A stretch of DNA of 64,000 bases from Telopea speciosissima. Its lineage: Eukaryota; Streptophyta; Magnoliopsida; Proteales; Proteaceae. The number at the start of each line of letters is the position of its first letter. The stretch's first letter is position 1. Location of the stretch: assembly GCF_018873765.1 (NCBI RefSeq), contig NC_057926.1:48847043-48911042 (forward strand). Reading direction: 5' to 3'. Below, piece by piece: positions 54,996 to 64,000 of the stretch. Made by a program: the position numbers and the translations under genes. The notes under the pieces are model-generated. The model was given only the letters and a program-made list of their open reading frames with translations, was not told the DNA's origin and ran no database searches.

Positions 54996-56415
54996 AAGAA
55001 GTTGAGGGTAGGGCAGATGCTAGAGTGCTCTTTCAAGGGATCGAGGTATGTTAGAAAATGGGCTTCAACTCAGTAGAGGCTTGGACAGTTTCCTAACAGT
55101 TGATTAAGTACTTACCAAAGAAGAAGGATGTGGTGTGACCTTGGGAGTTTTTTAAATTTTTGCTTGAAATTTATTGGATTTAGATCCTCTGTGGTTTGGG
55201 GTTGTGCGGCCATCGTGCTGCGCGCAACTCTCAAATCACCACCTCACCACAGATGTCCATCCAATGGTTGGACATCAAGCTCCTCAAAAATGTCGTTCAA
55301 ATTTGAATCGGGCTCGATACGCAATCTAAACAGACAAACATGATACACAAACATGATGCGCAACCAAGCAGACATCCACTTGTAGGAATTGTCATTCAGA
55401 CACTCCCTTGTAAGATATTTAAGATTTTAATTTTATCATGTGAGCAAACACAAATCCATCTGTCTCGAGACTTGTGATAAACCAAATCTGAAACCAATTC
55501 AACCCTTTAACAATGAGACCTTAATATGCAAAAAAAGTTGATCTGTGTGCATGTTCTCTGTAGCCAAAGACAAAGTCAATCAATCCTTTGCTCGTGAATA
55601 TAGAGCCAAGAGTAGTGCAGAAAGAAAGAACCAAACCAGCTCTTATTACTATGGGGACCCCATTTTTATGATCATGACCCAACGTGGGCGTTTAATGAAG
55701 CTACATTGCATATGAATGTGTGTGTGTGTGTGAGAGGGAGAGGGAGAGAGAGAGAGAGAGACCATGGCATGGGGTGCCCACTTGGAGGAAGCATAATAGC
55801 ATAATGGTCCCCAAACACACCCGTCTTTTTCTCCCACATTCCAGCAATACCACCAAGTACCCTTGACCCCTCCTTATTAATCAATCTATCTATTTGCTCT
55901 GTGAGAGAGAGAGAGAGAGAGAGAGAGATTTTACCATCGTTTGGTGACTGGTAAAAGTGGAGTGGCTGGAAAATTGATAGTAACTGGCACTGCAAGTCTG
56001 CAAGGTGAACTTTTCCCAAAAAAAAAAAAAAAAAAAATTTAATTTATGCATGTAGTTCAATTTATTATTTGTGAAGCTTGATCTCAGTTCAAAAAGTGTT
56101 GTGGTGATTCTTAGGTGAGCTTTCAGTCCAAAAAATGTTGTAGAGTTCGTTAAGATCTTCGATTAGATATGTATTTCGACATATATTGTTGGTTCAAATC
56201 CGAATTAGACCGTGTGGGTCTCTAAGGGCAGTTTTTTTATTTTTTAGATTAAGATTTTCTTACATAATATTGTTATCTCATTGAGAGATGTGAGTGTGAA
56301 GGTTTATATCTTACTTTACAGAAATAATGGTATTGTTCTATTGCTCAGCCATGAATATAACCTTCTTTCGAGGGTGAATCAGGTAAATTTTATCTTATGT
56401 TTCAATGTTTCACAT

Positions 56416-56471
<56 letters not shown>

Positions 56472-56944
56472 AGAATAGGCCAATTAGAATGGTTAAAGAA
56501 GCCCTTGACTTTGAAATTTCAAATAGTTTTGTGAGTGTTCATGAGAATGAAAGCAGAAGCGGTCAATTCTACTTGTGCTTAGAATTTTTAAACCCATGTC
56601 GGGCGGCTAGCTCTTAAAATGTCATGGAACCCCCTCCCCCTCTCTCTCTCTCCAAAGTACTAGACTACGTGTGAGACTGTGAGTCTAGTCTGGCGTGAAG
56701 TTGGCAGAAGTGATATTATAAGGCAAACAGTTAAGTCTTTGCTGGTTCTTGTCTTGGAACTTTTGTCCAATTCAATTTTATAGGGTCCCATAGTCTTCAT
56801 TTCCCAAATGGTTTTTCCATTAGATTCCCTTTTATTTGAAAGCCCATGGTTAAACCAGAATAACTGGGACCCTTTAGCGGCTCAATTTGTTGTCCACTTT
56901 TAAAAGTGATACTACAGTCTATACTCTTTGGGATGGGCTGGACC
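54996..56944. other. Intergenic with GA/TG microsatellites
   Basis: Contains a string GGATTTAGATCCTCTGTGG at about 55178 that looks like one terminus of the foldback family without a readable partner. (TG)n(GA)n lies at 55720-55760, (GA)n at 55902-55928 and a long (GA)n at 56419-56470. The open frames here derive from these repeats. No gene recognised. Confidence 0.4.
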
Positions 56945-57500
56945 AGTCTAGCAAGTCCGGAAGTCATAAAAGTTTATTAAAAGAAGAAACAATCATCCAA
57001 TGCAAGGATTTATGTGGTTCGATAAAGTGCCTACATACATGGGAGAAATGCGAGAGTAGTTTTCACTAACAATGGAGAAAGAGTTACAAGCTCTTTTCGT
57101 CATGATTCTTTGTGTTAGCAAAGAATTTCCAGTAACCCTAACGATCGCCCATCACAAAAATTTATAGGAAAACAAAGATATACAAATTTCCTGAATTACT
57201 CCCATGTAAACCTTAAAATTGAATTCTCCAGATCTTAGGCCCTATAGGCTTTAACGACTCTTCGAAGGCAGCCCACAACCCAGTCTTCAGAATACAAGAC
57301 ATCAACCCTTAACACACTGACCTTCTCAACAACAATGAATGAGTATTTATAGGAAAAGATTTCTACTTGGTAGTGTTTCCTATGCCCTCTCACAAGGCAC
57401 CATGAAATGACACCTCTGCCCCATTAGTACATACCCAAGCGTGTTCCCCCATTGGCCCAGACGCTTGTGTACAGAGCATGCGACCAACAGCCCATATTTA
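56945..57500 (-). mobile_element. Copia-type LTR, minus strand
   Basis: On the minus strand the sequence reads CCTATAAATACTCATTCATT (TATA-like), then TCTCCATTGTTAGTGAAAAC, CATGTATGTAGGCACTTTAT and CGAACCACATAAATCCTTGC, the same ordered motifs as the plus-strand LTRs at 26515 and 50228. No coding part adjoins it. Its boundaries are approximate. Confidence 0.55.
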
Positions 57501-57646
57501 TAATTATTTTGTTATGCAACATAGGTCATACAATATATGATATTGAACCTTTTCCTAGCTTTGTCCGGGTTAGAACATTTTTCTTATAAATAAATATATG
57601 TATTTATATCATTCACAATTTTCCCAAAATTTTATAAATTTAAGAA

Positions 57647-57702
<56 letters not shown>

Positions 57703-60700
57703 ATGTATATATGATTAAACCTCTTGGGAGTCATATTTGGGCCCCCATTCTCAGTTCACCAACTGAATCCAGAAGGCCTATATGGGTTGGGCCTTTCCCA
57801 AGATCATGATATGTGTAGGCCATACAATACATGGTTTACACCTTTGCATACCAATATAAAATTAAATTAATCTAACTTCATTACTGTTCCTAATGACCAT
57901 CCAAAATTAATCATGGAGAAAACTCGGTAATAAAGCTCCAGCTATAATTTCCTAAAGTTGTTGATTGTCTATCATCAATCAAAAAAAGCTATGAGCTAGG
58001 TATGGTGGATATTTAAAGAAGATTAATGAAATGATGCAAAAGGTTATGTGAGACAAATAATGGGTTTATGATAATTTGATTGTTAATCCCAAGATAGAAC
58101 AGTGATAATCTTAAGATAATGTATGTGTGGAGATAATGCAACAAACATTCATACTTTTTAAGGATTACTAAATACTAATCCTTTGGTAGGCAATCGATCC
58201 TTAATCCTCAATCCGTGACTTTCGATTACACATCGAACACGCCAAATTTGGACAAGAGGCCATACAAGACCCATTGAGGGGCCAGATAGAGACCCACGAC
58301 GGGGCCAATAGGACTCAAAGAGGCGACACTTCTTGGAAAGCAATTACAATTAGTACATAATAACACTGTGACTTAGATGTCAACAAGAGGCACTCGATCC
58401 ACTGACTAAGTCCCTGAGCACTCTCCAAAGGGATGGTGTCAAACCACCAAAGCAAGCCCGATCAGCTCGAACATAAAGACATAATATTAAGGATTATGTT
58501 CCCACAAGAAAATGTAAAATGAGCTTTCATGTAAGTTTATTCATGAATCACTCAAAAGGAAAAAGATGTACATCGCTCTCATTCTTTCTTTTCTTGATAC
58601 TCTCTCTCCTCAATGATCATGTGGATCCCTTCTAAGGAATCATAAGGTACATATGAGTTGTATGTAGATCCCCTCCCCTTGTTAAAATATGAGCAAAAGA
58701 ATAGTATGAATTTGAAGACATAGACTAGACATGCCATTCCAATCCTGACTTGATTCAATAAGTATGTGGTCCATGATATAAAATAAAAAAAAAATTCCCC
58801 ATAACACTGAATTTTAAAGCAATTTTTGAAGACCATAAGTTTTGACTCAGATGTATTACAGGAGTCATAATACCAATATTCAAATGACATATCCAAATTC
58901 ATTTTATTTTCTCCTCTTCCTCATTGAAATTAGAGTTTTCTTTACCTTGTGAATTTGAGGGTTCGTTATCGCTAAAACGACATCTAGTCTCCATACTTCC
59001 TATTGTATCATGTATGAAACCAATCCCACACGTGATTCAACCTTGTGGACTGTGAATGTAAAGATCATCTACTTAGGGCAATGTTAATAATCAATATATT
59101 ATTCTTTAGTCTTATTAATGGATTTAATGTGGACCAATCCTAATATTATAATATCAAGTGAAAGTGTCCCTTTACTAGAAATAGAAAATATAATATTTCT
59201 TTTAGATTTACTGAGAAGAAGAAAAAAAAAGTGAGATATTATGCTTGAATTTCTGTTGTTTTAAGTCTTTTGTGGGTTTGGGGGAGGGGAGGGGAGGGGG
59301 TGCTGTCCTTATCAGGAATAAGGCCTTTTGCGGTTTGTAAAGATTCTCTCTCTGTCAAGGATGTGATGACGTGTCATGGGCCCATTGGGACATTCAAGGA
59401 AACAGGTGATGGGTCCCACTGGATTGGAAGAGGATTCGTACCCGGCAACCAACGTAACGACGGCACATAAGACATCCTTTCGCTGGCCAGTCCATAACTC
59501 CACATGCAACCAATTCCTATGCGATTATTCCTTCCCCCCCCCCTCTCTCTCTCTCTCTCTCTTTATTTATTTACCAAATTTTCATTCTTTTAAAATTCTG
59601 TTTAATTTTATTTTAATCTTAGCACTTGGCTTTATCTAACCCAATTTTCCATTTTTTTTCATATTATAGTAACATTCTCTACCTAATGTTTACATTATAT
59701 TAGGTTATGTATTCTTAGTCAAAAAAGAAGATTTTGATGTGTTTTTCTGATTTAAATAATCTTTGTAGTAGAAATGCACCTCTATCAGATAATTAATAAA
59801 TAAAAAAAGATGAGAAAAAAAAACCCTTTTCTCTTATATAAAATAAGGGGAAGTGTTCTCTGTTTGAAGCATGGCTCCTACACCTATGCGAGACCCAATC
59901 AACGTTTCCCTTTTGGTTTAATCTATGAAGTGTAGGGAGTTCATTGTATAGGGAGGCGGAGAGAGACAGACACAAGGTGACAAGGGCATAGAAAGAGAAA
60001 GGCTCCCAGATAGAAAATTTTCTTCCATACTCTGAGCCGTTGTGGTCAGGTACATTAGCACATCTGTATCTATCTCTCCTCGTCATATGAAATGACATCG
60101 CTACCTTCCTTTGGTTGATACCATTTTTTCGCAATCTGTTGGTGCGCTCCCCTATGCAGCTTGCTCTAGAATCCTCTCTCATAAAAGAAAAAGAACCTAA
60201 TACTCAATACTAAATAGGGTTTCATTAATTTTCTTATGAAGTATTAGGTTTCGATAGTTAAATTTGTAATAGAGAGGATTCATGCTATTAGCAATACATA
60301 TTGGGTAGGAGTATCAAGTGCATTAAACCCCAACATTTGAAGGGAAAAAAAATTTGATGGAAGAAGAAAGGAAAATTCATTATAATTGAAGGTCAAATGT
60401 AAACTGTAAAGACATGATCAGGAAGAAAGAAATGAATAAATATGTAATAGTAACAGTTCATAATTACTCATTTTTCTTTCAACTAAAGATTGCTATATAG
60501 ATAGATATTCTTATTACAGAGAGGAAAAAAAAAGGGAGTGGGAGGGAGGAGAAGATGAATGCTAATGCATTGTTAGGTTTTTTATAAGATCTTAAAAGGC
60601 CACATCTTCTATCACCAAGTTGTAAGAGCTGCTTATAAGCAAATTCCTCTTTAATGGATATTGGCCTTTCCTTCTAATAATAATATATGAATGGACAAGG

Positions 60701-62044
60701 AAGAAATTGTGACTTAAACAAGGCTTTAATTTTAAAAGTGATAACTTGGATTTTCTAACTTATTTTTAAATATTTTTTTATTATTTGGTAATATTAAGCA
60801 CCCTCCAAATGAAAGAGAAGAAAGGCTCCAAATTATCTAGTACAGTTCCTTTTTGTGTTTTATGTTGTTGTCACCTATTCATAAATATTTTCACTGTCAA
60901 ATCTGATAAAGCTTTCAAATTTTCTCCTTTTTATTTTTTCAAATCCCAAAACTTTCTTGATCATGGGCCATCAAATTGACAAAAAAAAATGAAGGTACAA
61001 CCTAAAATGGTATAAGTGTGGGACATAACAAGCTATATTCTGATAAAGCTTTCTTACGATGATTGAGAGAGAGAGAGAGAGAGATAAAAAGAAGTGACAA
61101 ATTTTGACTTTTCCCATTAAATTTTACTTCCACTCTGAAATTTTAACATGTTCAAACCTTGATTATGATACTTCTTTAATACTTATCATCCAATCCATCT
61201 TTCTTCTAATCCAAGAAGAAGAAACCATGGCCTTTTCTACTCAATTCCCATTATTTCATGTTTCGAAAGTAATAATTTAAGCATTAATCAAAAGACTATT
61301 GTTCTAGGATGTAATTTTTTTTTCTTTTTTGGGTAAAAATGAATTTATTCAGAGCGTGGAGAACACATGGGTGTGGTGTACAAGACTTCAACAACCATAG
61401 AGTGAAAATAGGCCAAACTGTCGTACACACAACAGACAAGACCTTCCGAACTATATATATATATATACAGGTTTGCATAAATAAACCTGTTCTTCCATAT
61501 TAAACCTCTTAGTACAACAACCACAACATCATATACAGGTTTTTTGTGCAACATTAAAAAATGTACATATTGGGTATCATAGAAATTTCTAACTTAAATT
61601 AAGCAAATGATTTTCTCCTTTTTGCTATTGTGAGTTTCCCTTTTTCATTTCCATCCATAAAGCTTACTTCCAAAAAGAAAAAAACATGAAAATTCTATGT
61701 CTACAAACACATCAACATGTGATTTGTCTGCTCAATGCATGTGAGTGATTGTGATGACTGGGACCATGATCTTGTGGTGATTTTCTTTTGGAAGGAAGCA
61801 AAGAAGTGCAGACACAACAGTAAGTAACACTCAAAAAACTGGTATTTCTGAGAGAAGAAGAAGGAACAATGAATAATGGAGTGGAATATTTGTTGAGAGG
61901 AGAAGCTGGAGAGCACACAATCAGAAAAAGCTTTCTTTTCCTAGTTGGGTTCTAAAAGGAAACTTACTTTCTAGTTGCTGTTGCTGTTGTCTGTGTGAGG
62001 GATTAAAAAGCTGATGTACTAGAAGGGTTCACGGGTCAATAAAC

Positions 62045-62078
<34 letters not shown>

Positions 62079-62409
62079 CAAATGAAAGATTCCTCCTACA
62101 AGAGAGAGTCACATCAAGGAAGCCAATATGAAAGGAAAGAAGGTTTTAAGGACTCTGTACAAGGACCCTCTTTTTCTTTCTACTGCTGATGCAGGAAATA
62201 TCTGGTTATGGAATCATTTCTTAACATGACAAGCCAACTAACAGCTTTCTCTCTCACTGTCTATTGTTCTGTGGACAAGAAAATACCCACTTGGTCTCAC
62301 TGTTATATCTGTCTCATGAAAGTAAATTCAGTTAAGTGAAAACTGGAAACCCACCATTGTGTTGAACTAAGTGAAGTGGGAAGACTAAGATAAAACCATC
62401 CTGAAGGTA
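57501..62409. other. Gene-poor stretch, no gene recognised
   Basis: About 5 kb without a supportable gene. It contains (GA)n at 57653-57698, a G-rich (GGGGA)n tract at 59279-59299, short CT/GA runs near 59544, 61065 and 62048, and a dispersed repeat copy at 61318-61460. A 129-codon minus-strand frame at 59793-60182 matches no family and includes simple sequence, so I do not call it a gene. Confidence 0.45.
61318..61460. repeat. Dispersed repeat (copy B)
   Basis: Matches 31644-31790 in the order TTTGGGTAAAAATG, CATAGAGTGAAAATAGGCCA and ACAGACAAGACCTTC. Probably retroelement-derived, class unknown. Confidence 0.4.
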
Positions 62410-62557
62410 GGCAATCCAGATCTTCCACAGCGCAGCTGCCCGTCAGGGCCGCGAGCAATGACCGCCTGTTCGAGCAAGGGTAAGAAGGTCATTGCACGCA
62501 ACCCTGTGTCTGCACAGCACAGGCAGGACGGGGCAGCGCACCTTAGAGGATCTATTT
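62410..62557. mobile_element. Foldback MITE, 9-bp target duplication
   Basis: The ends are GGCAATCCAGATCTTCCACA and, from the right, AAATAGATCCTCTAAGGTGC. The arms contain GCGCAGCTGCCCG and its near-inverse, with the core GCAATGACCGCC and GAAGGTCATTGC. Flanks CTGAAGGTA (62401-62409) and CCGAAGGTA (62558-62566) agree at eight of nine positions. Confidence 0.7.
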
Positions 62558-62619
62558 CCGAAGGTATCTCTGTGCCTATTAAGTCATTACTGGAGCTAAA
62601 ATTTGCCTATACTTCAAAA

Positions 62620-62745
62620 CCGAGATCTTGATTAATGAAAGAGGAAGAATAATCTCTGCAAAATCAAGATTTTTATATTTTTGAAAGAGGAAGAATAATC
62701 TCTGCAAAACCAAGATCTTGATTATTGAAAGAGGAAGAATTATCT
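62620..62745. repeat. ~45-bp tandem repeat, three units
   Basis: TGAAAGAGGAAGAATAATCT begins near 62636, 62682 and 62726 (the last unit has TTATCT). Each is followed or preceded by a CAAGATCTTGATTA-like segment. Confidence 0.75.
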
Positions 62746-62766
62746 TTATATCTGTATCACAAGTTA

Positions 62767-62789
62767 TCTCTCTCTCTCTCTGTCTCTCT

Positions 62790-62822
<33 letters not shown>
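62767..62822. repeat. Interrupted (CT)n microsatellite
   Basis: CT units with a few GT or GC interruptions. A (GA)n run follows at 62934-62952. From here to the window end (64000) no gene is recognised. Confidence 0.9.
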
Positions 62823-64000
62823 CATGTGTAATTTGGCCCACATAGTAGGTTGTCCCTTGAGCAAGTGGTGAAAAGGTTGTGTGCTAATCTGCCCCTTATC
62901 CAAACTGAAAATATTTGCTAGATTTAGACACAGAGAGAGAGAGAGAGAGAGATATTCTTGGTTTCTCTGATATATTCCTTACTGCAATGATTCAAGTATG
63001 GCTATAGTTTCTCCCTACTCTTCTGTTATTAGTTTTCAGACTTCTGCTATACCATGCCATTGCATGTGCTTGTGGTATTTAAACCCTAAAATCTAGTTTC
63101 CCACACCCCTCCCAAAAGAAATAGGGGAAAGAAAAGGATAAAGCTTGGTGCAAGTGTAACCAAGAATTGTGATAATAAGTTGTAACCATCCTATGGGGCA
63201 CACAAGAGACAAAAACCCTTTCCATATGAGACAAAACGTTAAAATCGTTATCAAAAATACCCCTTGGTGTACAGAGGTTCGAGCCAAGGGCAAAGTTGTC
63301 TTTATGCCAGGAATGATGTAACCAACCATGATTACACCAAGCAAAACCCTAAAAAACTTATTGTAGTTGGAACCCTACTTTTCTTAAGCCCATAAAGGCC
63401 AACGTTTCATACCTTATTGAGTACCCTCTCCCTTGAATCCTTAAGACGAAACCAATCGAAAAGAATATTTTACCTTGAACATATGGACCCCTTCCATGCT
63501 TGGTTAGATCTTAGGAACTTAGAACACTAACATTTTCATGGCTCCCACTTGTGTTTGGTGCTTGTGGTTAAAGTAGTGATCTTTCTAGGCTGGGCTACTA
63601 TGGTGGGCTTCTAGGAAAGCCTGATTATGTAAAGACTGACTTGGACAGAATTTTAGGCCCGTAACAAAGCCCAGGACTGCTTGTTTAGAAGTTACTTGCT
63701 TTTTCTATATGGGCTTGACATGTTTTAGCCTGTTGGCCCAGTAGCTGGATATGGGCCTATATACCTTCCCAAAATTATGGAAGGTGAATTGCAGGAAAAC
63801 TGGGAATAGAAGTCTTGAGCAGGGTTATTAAAAGCTGGTTATATTCACTGGAAACTAGCCCAATATCTCAAAGCTTGCTTAATGGCCAGGCCCGGAATGT
63901 CTTGGGTTTGGGTTCGGGCTCAAGTATGCGGTAATGCGCGTAAGCTAACCATGTAACAAATCCGGTCTAAAGGGGTAGATTAGCAAATACATGAGGATGT

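Noticed and set aside
56281..56617. Arg-Glu repeat open frames
   Set aside because: Produced by the (GA)n microsatellite at 56419-56470. The same applies to frames over CT/GA tracts near 18073, 28582, 31879 and 55672.
58423..58445. TCCAAAGGGAT string reminiscent of miR393
   Set aside because: Only the first bases match from memory, and no opposing star arm or hairpin of suitable length is visible nearby.
59793..60182. 129-codon minus-strand frame
   Set aside because: No recognisable domain, no splice context, and part of it is simple sequence. Kept only as intergenic.
1..64000. CRISPR arrays, bacterial operons, integrated viral genomes
   Set aside because: No regularly spaced repeats with unique spacers, no prokaryotic gene organisation and no viral gene set. 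The direct repeats found are two-copy tandem duplications, microsatellites or transposon ends.

Overview
This window is nuclear DNA from a flowering plant. Evidence: a cytosolic-type tRNA-Leu, three recognisable plant protein genes with introns, and a dense background of plant-type non-coding repeats (LTR-retrotransposon, LINE and SINE remnants, many MITEs, long CT/GA and TA microsatellites). Introns of 4.4-5.5 kb full of transposon debris suggest a repeat-rich, probably woody, non-grass angiosperm; I cannot name the species from sequence alone.

Layout. (1) 1-6,410: a tRNA-Leu(AAG) gene (minus, 349-429) lies head-to-head with SEC61B (plus), the small tail-anchored beta subunit of the ER protein-conducting channel. 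The SEC61B coding exon is at 6,153-6,410. Its inferred 5' UTR exon ends at 663, so a ~5.5 kb leader intron separates them, holding LINE, LTR and Copia debris and a 209-bp tandem duplication. (2) 6,411-10,760: intergenic, with a LINE remnant and small foldback elements. (3) 10,761-17,339 (minus): an LRK10L-type receptor-like kinase in three exons (ectodomain, 36-bp micro-exon, membrane segment plus non-RD kinase). Its 4.4 kb first intron carries a Pack-MULE, a Mutator-like element with ~200-bp terminal inverted repeats and a 9-bp target duplication, which has captured an F-box/kelch fragment and a second, unidentified gene fragment. (4) 17,500-30,011: intergenic, with SINEs, hAT and foldback MITEs and LTR debris. 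(5) 30,012-33,771 (minus): a four-zinc-finger INDETERMINATE DOMAIN (IDD/BIRD) transcription factor in three exons; intron 1 appears to be a GC-AG intron. (6) 34,400-64,000: a long gene-poor stretch with SINEs, LTR fragments, a CACTA end, several hAT MITEs with 8-bp target duplications, two Harbinger-type MITEs each invaded by another MITE, a second Pack-MULE-like element and foldback elements.

The protein genes have unrelated roles (ER translocation, surface receptor signalling, transcription) and there is no operon-like logic. The most interesting content is the mobile DNA: gene-capturing Mutator-like elements, one in an intron with its captured F-box fragment in the sense orientation of the host gene; nested MITEs; and small foldback elements sharing a palindromic core. 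Coordinates of degenerate repeats are approximate, and all family calls come from reading motifs and termini, not from a database search.
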